Below are positions 16,735 to 24,904 of a stretch of 64,000 bases of DNA, one piece after another. Under the pieces are notes generated by a model that was not told the DNA's origin, did no database searches, and saw only the letters and a program-made list of their open reading frames with translations. A program made the position numbers and the translations under genes. The stretch comes from Sphingobacteriales bacterium (GTDB taxonomy: Bacteria > Bacteroidota > Bacteroidia > Chitinophagales > CAIOSU01), in assembly GCA_027486795.1 (NCBI GenBank), contig JAIXOI010000009.1, positions 86,147-150,146 of the forward strand. The letters are read 5' to 3'. Numbering within the stretch: position 1 is the first letter of the stretch; every line of letters begins with the position of its first letter.

Positions 16735-18051
16735 TTGAACATCGAACAATTTTTGACCCGGCGATTAGCTTTCAGCAAAAAGCGTACCTTTTCTCGCTTC
16801 ATCATCGGTATAGCTACCGCTGCAGTGGCGCTTAGCATTACAGTAATGATTGTGGCCGTATCTTTGGTTAATGGCTTTCAGCAAGAAGTAAGCGATAAGA
16901 TTTACGGTTTCTGGGGGCACATTGTTATCAGTAAGTATGGGTTTGGTCAACGCTTCGAGGAGGCCCAGCCTATAAACTTGGCCATGATTGAGGCTACCGA
17001 ATTAAAGAATATCGCCAACATTAAACACGTGCAAGTTACGGGTTATAAGCCGGGTATAATAAAAGCTAATGATGCGATTGAAGGGATAGTGCTTAAAGGC
17101 GTAAGTACCGATTTTGATTGGACTTATTTTAAAAAGTACTTGATAGAGGGGGATACACTTACAATTGGCGAAGAGGATAGCATGGGTTCGCGAGGTTTGT
17201 TTTTGTCGCAAATTACCAGCAGGCGGCTGGGGCTTTCCGTTGGCGATAATTTGGAGGTTCATTTTATAAGGAAAGTGCCGTTAGTGCGAAAATTTAAGGT
17301 GGTAGGCATTTATAATACCGGATTAGAGGAGTTTGATGAGAAGTTTGCGATGGTGGATATGAGAATCATTCAAAACCTAAACGGTTGGACTGCAGGCCAA
17401 GTGGGAGGTATAGAAGTTTTTGTAAACAAATACCAAACCAACGACATACTGGTTTCGGTAAACGGAAAATGGGAAAAATATTTTGGGGAGGAGCTTTTTG
17501 ATGTTGCAACCCTTGACCCGCTTACCGCCACCAACGATGAAGTATATTACGACATACTTGGGGCATACCCTGAACTAATGTCGCAAACGCTGAAAGAGAT
17601 AGAACCCAATATTTTCGATTGGTTATCGCTCCAAAACTTAAACAAGTACATCATATTGATTTTGATGGGCATTGTGGCACTCATTAATATGACCACCTGT
17701 ATACTGATATTGATATTGGAGCGCACTAATATGATAGGTATATTGAAAGCCCTTGGTGCTACCAATGCAGTTATAAGCCGCATGTTTTTAGTAAATGGTG
17801 CCATTATTATGGGTTTGGGAATATTAATTGGCAATATCCTAGGCATAGGACTTTGTTTGGCACAGCAACATTTTGGTTTTATTACCTTGCCGCCAGAGTC
17901 TTACTACGTTACTTCGGCTCCAGTTGATTTAAATTACACGACCATTTTTGTCATCAACTTGTTGGTGTTTGTTTTCTGCGAGGCTTTATTGTTTATACCT
18001 TCGTTGCTGGTCAGTCGCATTTCGCCTATTAAAGCCATCCGTTTCAGCTAA
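16735..18051 (+). CDS. LolC/LolE-type ABC transporter permease
   Basis: The product is a FtsX-fold permease of about 438 residues, of the lipoprotein-releasing type. It starts NIEQFLTRRLAFSKKRTFSRFI, then a first membrane helix (IGIATAAVALSITVMIVAVSLV) and NGFQQEV, a large periplasmic domain, and three C-terminal helices with the loop LERTNMIGILKALGATN. Such proteins pass lipoproteins from the inner membrane to a carrier; no ATPase gene is adjacent. The frame is open to 16600, but family homology begins at the TTG at 16735, which I take as start; the upstream part would overlap the muramidase gene. The downstream gene begins 4 bases after the stop. Confidence 0.82.
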   Translation: MNIEQFLTRRLAFSKKRTFSRFIIGIATAAVALSITVMIVAVSLVNGFQQEVSDKIYGFWGHIVISKYGFGQRFEEAQPINLAMIEATELKNIANIKHVQVTGYKPGIIKANDAIEGIVLKGVSTDFDWTYFKKYLIEGDTLTIGEEDSMGSRGLFLSQITSRRLGLSVGDNLEVHFIRKVPLVRKFKVVGIYNTGLEEFDEKFAMVDMRIIQNLNGWTAGQVGGIEVFVNKYQTNDILVSVNGKWEKYFGEELFDVATLDPLTATNDEVYYDILGAYPELMSQTLKEIEPNIFDWLSLQNLNKYIILILMGIVALINMTTCILILILERTNMIGILKALGATNAVISRMFLVNGAIIMGLGILIGNILGIGLCLAQQHFGFITLPPESYYVTSAPVDLNYTTIFVINLLVFVFCEALLFIPSLLVSRISPIKAIRFS

Positions 18052-18055
18052 TATT

Positions 18056-18991
18056 ATGTGGTTATCATACCTTAAAACTTCGCGTCCAGTCAATTTGCTT
18101 ATCATGGTAGCTACTATGGTGTTGGCCAAGTTGTTTGTGGTGCAACCAGTGTTCGATTTGTATCGCCAGGACAATGGACTCAGTTGGTTGCAATTTGCGC
18201 TTATGGCATTGGCTACCATTATGATTGCAGCAGCGGGCTATTGGCTCAACGACCAGCAAGATGTTGAGGCCGATCGCATTAATAAGCCAGGCAAAAACCT
18301 AGTTGGCACAATGCTGAATAGCCAAAAAGTGATGAAAGGTGCCTTGTGGCTTACCTTGTTAGGCGTAATGTTGGGCAATGGTTTGGCTATTTGGCTTGGC
18401 GCTTACCGGCTGGGTTTCTTTTACACTGTGCCTGCAATTTTACTTTGGTTTTACAATGCTAAGTTGAAGCATTTGCCAGTTATCGGCAATATTGTAGTGT
18501 CGCTGCTGGTGGGCTTAGTACCCATGTTACCGGGAATACATGAGATGGCACTGCTCAATCAAAGTGATGTAATGGGTGCTGCACTTTTTGGGTACATTGC
18601 CAAGGGGTCAGTTGCATACGGGGTGTTGGCTTTTGGCATCAACCTTATTAGGGAGGTGGTAAAGGATATTGAAGATATGCAAGGCGATGACCACATTGGC
18701 AGCAATACGCTGCCATTGCTTATTGGCGAGCGCCAAACCAAATTTATTGCCATTATCCTATGTCTAGCTTTGGTAAGGGTGGTACTTACTGCCCAACAGG
18801 CTTATCTTGAAGATGGGGAGCTGACACTGCCTACTTACCTTGCATCAGCTGTGCAATTGCCATTGTTAGTTGCTATGGTTATGCTTTTTCTGGCAAAGGA
18901 TAACAGGCAATATGCTCGTGTAAGTGTGCTTTTGAAGTTAATTGCCACCGCGGGCGTAGGTTCTATGATTTTATATAACATCGCACTATGA
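18056..18991 (+). CDS. UbiA family prenyltransferase
   Basis: This 311-residue multi-pass membrane enzyme transfers a prenyl chain to an acceptor. The two Asp-rich motifs that bind Mg-diphosphate are visible: NDQQDVEADRINKPGK (about residues 65-80) and REVVKDIEDMQGDDHIGSNT (about 200-219). It resembles the geranylgeranylglycerol-phosphate-synthase-like UbiA group common in Bacteroidota, but the acceptor (quinone, heme or glycerol lipid) cannot be fixed from sequence. I use the ATG at 18056, 4 bases after the permease stop, rather than the open frame inside that gene. The stop overlaps the maf start (ATGA). Confidence 0.88.
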   Translation: MWLSYLKTSRPVNLLIMVATMVLAKLFVVQPVFDLYRQDNGLSWLQFALMALATIMIAAAGYWLNDQQDVEADRINKPGKNLVGTMLNSQKVMKGALWLTLLGVMLGNGLAIWLGAYRLGFFYTVPAILLWFYNAKLKHLPVIGNIVVSLLVGLVPMLPGIHEMALLNQSDVMGAALFGYIAKGSVAYGVLAFGINLIREVVKDIEDMQGDDHIGSNTLPLLIGERQTKFIAIILCLALVRVVLTAQQAYLEDGELTLPTYLASAVQLPLLVAMVMLFLAKDNRQYARVSVLLKLIATAGVGSMILYNIAL

Positions 18992-19575
18992 AACACTTAC
19001 TGCCCGAGGTAAAGCTAATACTAGGTTCTAAATCGCCACGAAGGAAATACATACTAGAGCAAGCAGGGTTTCAGTTTGAGGTATTGACCAAAGACGTGGA
19101 GGAAGTTTATCCGCCCGAAACACCTGTGCGCGATGTGCCAGAATACCTTGCCAAACTTAAGGCCGAAGTTATTGCCAAGGATACCCCGAAGGATGCTGTG
19201 GTAATAACATCGGATACTATAGTGCTGCTAGATGGCGTAATATATGGTAAGCCTGCTGGTAAAGCAGATGCTATCCGTATTTTGCAAACACTATCAGGCA
19301 ATATGCATGAAGTAATTACAGGCGTGTGCCTAGTGCAAGGCGAGCGCTCCCTTACCTTTAGTGAAACGACCAAAGTGTATTTTGACGTTTTGAACGATGA
19401 TGAAATTGAATGGTACGTTGATAATTTTGAAGTGATGGACAAGGCTGGCGCTTATGCCGTACAAGAAGGTATAGGTTTGATAGGTATAACCGGCATGGAT
19501 GGCGACTACTTTAATGTAATGGGTCTTCCTATGAATAGATTGTACAGGGAGCTACAAGTTTTTATTGAAGAGTAA
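18988..19575 (+). CDS. maf: Maf-like nucleoside-triphosphate pyrophosphatase
   Basis: Maf proteins hydrolyse non-canonical or dTTP/UTP-type nucleotides and influence septum formation. The 195-residue protein has LILGSKSPRRKYILEQAG at residues 9-26, the substrate-loop Glu in VEEVYPPET, AKLKAE, the catalytic Asp in VITSDTIVLLDG, YGKPAGKADAIRIL, and DKAGAYAVQEGIG. This order is diagnostic. It overlaps the UbiA gene by 4 bases and ends directly against the convergent DUF4442 gene with no gap, so no separate terminator exists between them. Confidence 0.93.
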   Translation: MKHLLPEVKLILGSKSPRRKYILEQAGFQFEVLTKDVEEVYPPETPVRDVPEYLAKLKAEVIAKDTPKDAVVITSDTIVLLDGVIYGKPAGKADAIRILQTLSGNMHEVITGVCLVQGERSLTFSETTKVYFDVLNDDEIEWYVDNFEVMDKAGAYAVQEGIGLIGITGMDGDYFNVMGLPMNRLYRELQVFIEE

Positions 19576-20067
19576 CTACTTAGTTTGCCGCTTTTTTAGT
19601 TTTGCTTTGTAAAACTCTGTGGTGGCCACATAAATGAGCTTCTCAACTGAAGCGTGCACAATCCCGTTTTTATCTACAATATCAAGGTTGAAGTTATAGT
19701 TTACTTCGCCTTTGTCGGCTACTTGTTGTTTTATGCTTGCAAGTTCTTCTTCGGTAATAATGAAGTTTGCATACAGCGTATCCGTACCCGGTTTCTTGAA
19801 TTTTATATTGGCGGCCTTATCCCAAACCACAAATTCTTTACCTAATATACGCATCAGCATGAGCATATACATAGGGTCGATGGCCGAATAAATACTGCCA
19901 CCATATATAGTTCCCACATAGTTACGCGTGCGCCAGCTAAGCGGTATTTTTACCCGAAGCTCTTTATAGTCGCCAGCTATATAGGTAATGCTTGCTCCGG
20001 TGCCCATATATACCGGAAACAACTTGAACATCCAGCGCATTTTGCGGCTTTCCCAACTTTCTGCCAT
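19576..20067 (-). CDS. DUF4442 hotdog-fold protein (thioesterase-like)
   Basis: The protein resembles the DUF4442 branch of the hotdog fold, related to acyl-CoA/ACP thioesterases. Features are LRVKIPLSWRTRNYVGTIYG with GGSIYSAIDPMYMLML on the central helix and KKPGTDTLYANF. I start it at the ATG at 20067 (MAESWESRKMRWMF, 163 residues), because an exact -7 element TAACTTTG ends 5 bases before it on the minus strand; the open frame up to 20136 would place the promoter inside the gene. Substrate unknown. It abuts maf tail to tail. Confidence 0.78.
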   Translation of the reverse strand: MAESWESRKMRWMFKLFPVYMGTGASITYIAGDYKELRVKIPLSWRTRNYVGTIYGGSIYSAIDPMYMLMLMRILGKEFVVWDKAANIKFKKPGTDTLYANFIITEEELASIKQQVADKGEVNYNFNLDIVDKNGIVHASVEKLIYVATTEFYKAKLKKRQTK

Positions 20068-20072
20068 AGTTG

Positions 20073-20080
20073 CAAAGTTA
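20073..20080 (-). promoter_or_regulatory. -7 element TAACTTTG, leaderless DUF4442 gene
   Basis: This exact TAnnTTTG on the minus strand ends 5 bases before the ATG at 20067. The spacing implies that transcription starts at the start codon and decides between alternative starts for the gene. Confidence 0.55.
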
Positions 20081-20199
20081 AGAAAGCTAGGTTTTCCTAT
20101 CATATCCCTTTTTGCCTTTTCCAAACATGGTAACATATTTAATAAATCGCTTTGTGGTTTGCAGAGTTTACCTTAATTTAATACTCAAACCCGCTATAA

Positions 20200-21444
20200 A
20201 TGAAACATTTTACACTAATGTTAGGCATGCTATATGCCCTGTCGGCCTTTGGCCAAACTACGAGCACCTGCGATGGGGGCCGATTTTATGACGAGCTATA
20301 CCAAGTGGATGTAACCACCAACGTTGAATATGGCCAAAATACCAACTTCTCGGGGCAAAACCAGAAGCTACGTTTCAACTTTTACGAACCACAAGGCGAT
20401 ACGCTTGAAAAAAGACCCCTCATAATTTGGGCATTTGGTGGTAGCTTTTTGTTTGGCGACAAACTCTCGCCAGATATTGTAAGGCTAAGCAATGAGTTTG
20501 CATCGAGGGGCTATACCTGTGCCGCTATCGATTATCGTTTGTTTTTTTACCCCATCAACCAAGAGCAAACTTTGAAAGCGGTAGTGCGAGCCGTGCACGA
20601 TATGAAAGCTGCCGTGCGGTTCTTCAGGAAAGATGCACTTACTGCAAACGTATACAACATCGATCCCGATAGAATTTTTGTAGGTGGCGTATCTGCAGGT
20701 GGTATTACGGCAGTGCAAGTGGGTTACTTAAATCTAACTGAGGAAATACCTGCTGCCATAGTTGCCGATTCAGCAGCATTTGGTGGTATTGAAGGCGTAA
20801 GTGGCAATCCTGGTTATCCGTCAAACCCCAATCTTATCATCAACCTTTGTGGTGCTGTAGGCGATACAAACTGGATTACGCCGAACGATGTACCTATTGT
20901 GAGCTTGCATGGCACCTCTGACGGCACAGTGCCTTACGGCAGCCAAGAAATTGAAGTTACCGGTACACCAATCGGCTTTTTTGTGGATGGCAGTGGTTCG
21001 TTGCACGTTCGTGCAGATAATGTAGGTATAGATAATTTGCTATATACTTGGCAAGGCGTTGGCCACACACCATTTATTAATACATCTAATGGTGCCATTA
21101 ACGAAGCTTATATGGATACCGTAGTGCGGACCACACGCGATTTTATGCTGCCTTATGCTTGCCGGGAGCTAAATACAGTAGGGATCAAGGAAACATTTGC
21201 ACTTGAATTTTTAGTTTATCCTAACCCTGCCAGTGGCCAAGTGCGTATCAATTTTGCTTCGGGAGCCCCTACTGGCTTGCAGCTTACTATAACCGATATG
21301 GCCGGTAAGGTGATTGTGCAAGCGCCAGTTCAGCAGGGTCAAATTTCGGCAGTTATCGAAATTGAAACCCTTGTGCCGGGCATTTATTTCGTGCAAGCAA
21401 TGCATGGTGCCCAAATAGTGAACAAAAAACTGGTTGTTTATTAA
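20200..21444 (+). CDS. secreted alpha/beta-hydrolase esterase with T9SS tail
   Basis: The 414-residue protein has a signal peptide (KHFTLMLGMLYALSAFGQ), an alpha/beta-hydrolase domain and a type A sorting domain. Hydrolase motifs: the oxyanion-type IIWAFGGSFLFGD near residue 90, nucleophile Ser in VGGVSAGGITA near residue 170, acid Asp in LHGTSDGTVPYGS near 245, and His in WQGVGHTPF near 287. The C-terminal 75 residues (FLVYPNPASGQVRINF, GIYFVQAMHG) direct it through the type IX system. It is probably a surface or released carboxylesterase with an unknown substrate. A hairpin follows the stop. Confidence 0.87.
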   Translation: MKHFTLMLGMLYALSAFGQTTSTCDGGRFYDELYQVDVTTNVEYGQNTNFSGQNQKLRFNFYEPQGDTLEKRPLIIWAFGGSFLFGDKLSPDIVRLSNEFASRGYTCAAIDYRLFFYPINQEQTLKAVVRAVHDMKAAVRFFRKDALTANVYNIDPDRIFVGGVSAGGITAVQVGYLNLTEEIPAAIVADSAAFGGIEGVSGNPGYPSNPNLIINLCGAVGDTNWITPNDVPIVSLHGTSDGTVPYGSQEIEVTGTPIGFFVDGSGSLHVRADNVGIDNLLYTWQGVGHTPFINTSNGAINEAYMDTVVRTTRDFMLPYACRELNTVGIKETFALEFLVYPNPASGQVRINFASGAPTGLQLTITDMAGKVIVQAPVQQGQISAVIEIETLVPGIYFVQAMHGAQIVNKKLVVY

Positions 21445-21457
21445 GATTTAAGGTCAT

Positions 21458-21492
21458 TTCCACGCATTTATGTTATTAATAAGTGCGTGGAA
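21458..21492 (+). terminator. hairpin after the secreted esterase
   Basis: TTCCACGCA (21458-21466) pairs with TGCGTGGAA (21484-21492) across a 17-base AT-rich loop, 14 bases after the stop. A TGTTTCCTT stretch follows, so the U-tract is weak. Confidence 0.5.
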
Positions 21493-21559
21493 TGTTTCCT
21501 TATCGAACTATTTACTTATAGCTTAGCAACAGACATAGACGTTCAAAACAACACGCCTA

Positions 21560-22801
21560 ATGCGCCACGCACTATTGCTATTTATTGTATTCGCTTTTTT
21601 CTTGGCGGTTTTTAACGCTTGCGAGAATGGCCCTTTGGCCAATCGCAAACCTGACTTTTGTCAATCTGAGTATGAGCAACAAGAATTAGCAATAAATGAA
21701 CAAAAACAGGCCAAGTTATTAAAAACCCAATGGATTGATAGCTTGTTGAACCAATGGTATACTTCTGATAGATTTAATGGTACCATTTTAGTTGCCGAAA
21801 AAGGCGAGGTACTTTTTAGGGGAGCATTTGGTTACGGAAACCTTGATACACGAGATACACTTACTTTAAGCTCGCCTTTTCAATTGGCTTCGGCCTCTAA
21901 GCCTATTACGGCACTGGCGGTTCTTACTTTATTCGAAAAGGGAGTTTTAGATTTAGATGCCCCTGTGACCGCTTACTTGCCCGAGCTACCATACAACACT
22001 GTTACAATCAGACATTTGCTTACACACCGCTCTGGTTTATCGCGGTACATGTCTTTAGGCCATTCATATTGGGATAATAAAAGCATGGCATTAAGCAATT
22101 GCGATATGTTGCAGTTGTTTATAAAATACAAACCAGCTCTTGAGTTTACGCCCGGCTCTCGATTTATCTACAGCAACTCAAATTATGCAATATTGGCTGC
22201 CGTGGTCGAAAAATTGAGCGGACAGGATTTTGGCGATTATGTGCACCAAGCCATTTTTGTGCCGCTTGGAATGAACAATTCATTTATTTACAGCAAAAAA
22301 AAAAAAAAAAAAGTACCACAAAAGGTATTGGGTTATGTTCATGGCGGGAGCGGTAGGTTTGGACAGGTAGATAACGATTACTTAAACGGGGTTACCGGGG
22401 ACAAAGGCGTTTATTCAACAGTAGAAGACTTGTTCAAATTGGATCAAGCGCTATACGATGAGACCTTGCTAAAGCAATCAACTTTGGCTGCGGCTTTTAC
22501 ACCATATGGCAACATTCCAAACAACTTTCACGATGATTATGGTTTAGGTTGGCGCATTGATAAGCTTAGGCCAAATATCGTATACCACAGCGGTTGGTGG
22601 AAAGGTTTTCGAACCATGTTTATACGTAAACTTGATACCCGCCAAACGGTTATTGCCCTCAATAACAGAGAGAATATGCTTCCGTATCAGCTTTGTTGGC
22701 AAATAATTGAACAGCTAAATAATATGCCTGACAGTTCGCCTCGCTATACCAACTCTGAGAATGAAGGGGATAAAGGTGAAAAAGTTGGTGGAGGATTGTA
22801 A
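21560..22801 (+). CDS. serine hydrolase lipoprotein (class C beta-lactamase fold)
   Basis: The 413-residue protein has a lipoprotein signal ending VFNAC, so it is lipid-anchored in the envelope. The penicillin-binding/beta-lactamase fold shows all three motifs: S-x-x-K in QLASASKPITAL (about residue 113), Y-x-N in FIYSNSNYAI (about 212), and H-x-G in YHSGWWKGF (about 338). Such proteins include D-peptidases and esterases; resistance cannot be inferred. Codons 246-251 are six AAA codons inside an unbroken A18 run (22295-22312), a site prone to polymerase slippage. The gene ends 8 bases from the convergent diadenylate cyclase gene. Confidence 0.86.
   Translation: MRHALLLFIVFAFFLAVFNACENGPLANRKPDFCQSEYEQQELAINEQKQAKLLKTQWIDSLLNQWYTSDRFNGTILVAEKGEVLFRGAFGYGNLDTRDTLTLSSPFQLASASKPITALAVLTLFEKGVLDLDAPVTAYLPELPYNTVTIRHLLTHRSGLSRYMSLGHSYWDNKSMALSNCDMLQLFIKYKPALEFTPGSRFIYSNSNYAILAAVVEKLSGQDFGDYVHQAIFVPLGMNNSFIYSKKKKKKVPQKVLGYVHGGSGRFGQVDNDYLNGVTGDKGVYSTVEDLFKLDQALYDETLLKQSTLAAAFTPYGNIPNNFHDDYGLGWRIDKLRPNIVYHSGWWKGFRTMFIRKLDTRQTVIALNNRENMLPYQLCWQIIEQLNNMPDSSPRYTNSENEGDKGEKVGGGL
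22295..22312 (+). repeat. A18 homopolymer within the serine hydrolase gene
   Basis: Eighteen consecutive A residues encode Lys x6 between FIYS and VPQKV. Homopolymers this long are rare in bacterial coding DNA and commonly vary by slippage. The gene is in frame as given. Confidence 0.95.
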
Positions 22802-22809
22802 TACCTGCC

Positions 22810-23619
22810 TTAATAGTATGCCTCGTAGAATTTAACAAGTATCGAATGTAACTCATCAATGGTTATATTCTGTGTCAGCCGCCCGTTGCGAGCATACGAA
22901 ATAGTGGTTTTCTCTTCTGAAATTACTATGGCCAATGAATCGCTTAGCTCGGTTATACCTACAGTTGCTTTATGGCGCATACCAATTCTTGAAGGAAGCT
23001 CATTGTTATCAGAAACGGGAAGTACGCAACCAGCGGCAATAATTCTTAAGTCTGAAATAATAACTGCTCCATCGTGCATGGGCGAGTTTTTTTCGAAAAT
23101 ACTTTCCAAAAGTTTACTGCTTACTAAGCTATCCATTAACACGCCAGTGTTTGCATAAAACTGCAGCCGGGAAGATTCGCTTAAGACCAATATAGCGCCG
23201 GTTCCTTGCTCGCGCATGTGCTCCGCCGCCGCCACAATGCTCTTAATAATTGGATAGTATTCGGCTTCCTTTCTGTTGCTTTTCGAAAAAATACGTCTTA
23301 GTGAGAACCCTTTGCGTAATATGCTTCCACGGCCAAGATAAATGAGAAACTTTCTAACTTCGGGTTGAAAAACTATCAAAAGTGCTATAACACCCACTTC
23401 AATAAACTGCCCCAATATGCTTGCTAGTAGTCGCATTTCTAGCAAGCCCACCAAAAACCAAACAAAGTATACCAATACCAAGCCCAAAAATATATTTAGG
23501 GCCAAACTGCCTTTCAGTAATCGGTATATCTGATAAATGAGCAAGCCTACCAGAAATATATCCAGCAGGTCGGCAAAACCAATTTCCAGAAAACCAATCT
23601 TTACGAAAAGGTATAACAA
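22810..23619 (-). CDS. diadenylate cyclase, CdaA-like
   Basis: CdaA makes the second messenger c-di-AMP from two ATP at the inner membrane. Three membrane helices lie in the first 85 residues (LLDIFLVGLLIYQIYRLL, ALNIFLGLVLVYFVWFLV and GVIALLIVFQPEVRK), followed by the DAC domain. Catalytic motifs are present: MHDGAVII near residue 190 and RIGMRHKATVGIT near 220. The frame is open to 23670, but an exact -7 element on this strand lies at 23636-23643, so the ATG at 23670 would be untranscribed; the TTG at 23619 is the first plausible start. The true start could lie slightly further in. It is convergent with the serine hydrolase. Confidence 0.88.
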   Translation of the reverse strand: MLYLFVKIGFLEIGFADLLDIFLVGLLIYQIYRLLKGSLALNIFLGLVLVYFVWFLVGLLEMRLLASILGQFIEVGVIALLIVFQPEVRKFLIYLGRGSILRKGFSLRRIFSKSNRKEAEYYPIIKSIVAAAEHMREQGTGAILVLSESSRLQFYANTGVLMDSLVSSKLLESIFEKNSPMHDGAVIISDLRIIAAGCVLPVSDNNELPSRIGMRHKATVGITELSDSLAIVISEEKTTISYARNGRLTQNITIDELHSILVKFYEAYY

Positions 23620-23635
23620 GCACACAGGGTTTGTG

Positions 23636-23643
23636 CAAATATA
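23636..23643 (-). promoter_or_regulatory. -7 element TATATTTG of the diadenylate cyclase gene
   Basis: This is an exact TAnnTTTG match on the minus strand, 16 bases before the proposed TTG start. It excludes the upstream ATG at 23670 if used. Confidence 0.5.
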
Positions 23644-23704
23644 GCTTAGTAAGCAGTAATTAATAGGCAACCACTAGCTATAAGTGCTATAAAGTAACAG
23701 TTCG

Positions 23705-24904
23705 CTACACAAAGCACTGGCCTTCGCCCCTATATGTGGGTGCGGTGCCAGTTATTTTGCCATTGCTTACCAAATACAAATCTTTAAATCGTTCGCAAAG
23801 CTCACCAGCCTTGCTGTGCCGCAAATATACTGGATCGCCTAGATGTAGTTTTTCAGGCCCATTGTATAATATAGGTGTCTGCACTTCGCCAGCACCTTCT
23901 TGGTCAAGCAGTGAGGCTCCAGTAGGCAAATATGGCACCGGAAGTTTGTCTTTGCCTGCAGCACCCGAAGCGGTATATCCGCCACTGTGGCAGGTGTATA
24001 AGTTTGGTTTTGGCTGGCGCACTATTTCTACAGCATAAGCCGCGCTTGGGTAGTGTCGAAAGTTGGTATAATGATCGAACAAGCCAGAGTTATAGAGCCC
24101 CGAGCCAACAGTTACCTCGGTTACCCAGGGTTCCTGTATGGTCCATTCAAGACTGCCTGTACCGCCGCCGTTTACTAACGGAAGTGTAGCACCTGCATCT
24201 CGCAAAGCCTGTACCGTGTCTCCGCGACGTTTGGCAATTTCCTTTACCGAGCGGTTTTTTAGAAAACGGATAACATGGTTCATGGCATTCTTACCGGGCC
24301 AGTTGTCGCCTACTCCCGCTATTTGGGCTTCGTAGCCCATTACACCCATTAAATTTAAGTTCGAGCAACTTTTTATTACTCCCCATAATGTTAGAGCATC
24401 TTCTTTGCCTCTCACACTGCTGCGCCATACACCAAAGTGCAAACCAGGGTAATCGCTGCTCATATCCAAGTCAATACAAATTGGTATGGTTACACCATTG
24501 GCTTTGCCAATTTTATCGAGATGGGTGACATGTTCGGGCAAGTCCACCATGAAAATGATGGTTTTACCTTTTGCTATCTCTTTACAAGCCTGTGCTACTT
24601 GTTCGGCATGCCACGATGGGTAACCAATCAAAAGGTCATCAAAGCCTTCTTGGCTAAGCCACACAGCCTCGAGCGTGGTGTAGCACATTATGCCTTGATA
24701 AATCGGGTCGGCAGCCAATGTGCGTCTCAACAACTCTTTGCAGCGAACGGATTTGGATGCGATTCGAATGGTTTTGTTACCAGCCCGTTTCGCTATTTGT
24801 TTTATGTTTTCGTCAAACAAATCGAGGTCAACAAAGGCATAGGGAAATTGAACCCCATTAAAAATATTACGGTAATAACCGTAAGTGCGCTCAAATCCAC
24901 TCAT
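23705..24904 (-). CDS. PLP enzyme, alanine racemase-fold (D-threonine aldolase/D-serine dehydratase-like)
   Basis: The 399-residue protein has the fold-type III PLP barrel at its N-terminus: FPYAFVDLDLFDENI, then the PLP lysine in IRIASKSVRC near residue 49. Other barrel motifs are IPICIDLDMSSDYPG, GVMGYEAQIAG and LPLVNGGGTGS. The C-terminal part has HSGGYTASGAAGK, and HLGDPVYLRHSKAGEL near the end with GEGQC, which fit the metal site of D-threonine aldolase/eukaryotic-type D-serine dehydratase relatives. It should act on a D-beta-hydroxy amino acid, but the substrate is unproven. Its start overlaps the ceramidase stop (ATGA), so the two are translationally coupled. Confidence 0.84.
   Translation of the reverse strand: MSGFERTYGYYRNIFNGVQFPYAFVDLDLFDENIKQIAKRAGNKTIRIASKSVRCKELLRRTLAADPIYQGIMCYTTLEAVWLSQEGFDDLLIGYPSWHAEQVAQACKEIAKGKTIIFMVDLPEHVTHLDKIGKANGVTIPICIDLDMSSDYPGLHFGVWRSSVRGKEDALTLWGVIKSCSNLNLMGVMGYEAQIAGVGDNWPGKNAMNHVIRFLKNRSVKEIAKRRGDTVQALRDAGATLPLVNGGGTGSLEWTIQEPWVTEVTVGSGLYNSGLFDHYTNFRHYPSAAYAVEIVRQPKPNLYTCHSGGYTASGAAGKDKLPVPYLPTGASLLDQEGAGEVQTPILYNGPEKLHLGDPVYLRHSKAGELCERFKDLYLVSNGKITGTAPTYRGEGQCFV

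Noticed and set aside
20068-20136. N-terminal extension of the DUF4442 protein
   Set aside because: An exact -7 promoter element lies inside this part, so it would not be transcribed from that promoter.
21560-22801. Antibiotic-resistance beta-lactamase
   Set aside because: The class C fold motifs are shared by many esterases and peptidases; nothing here indicates hydrolysis of beta-lactams.
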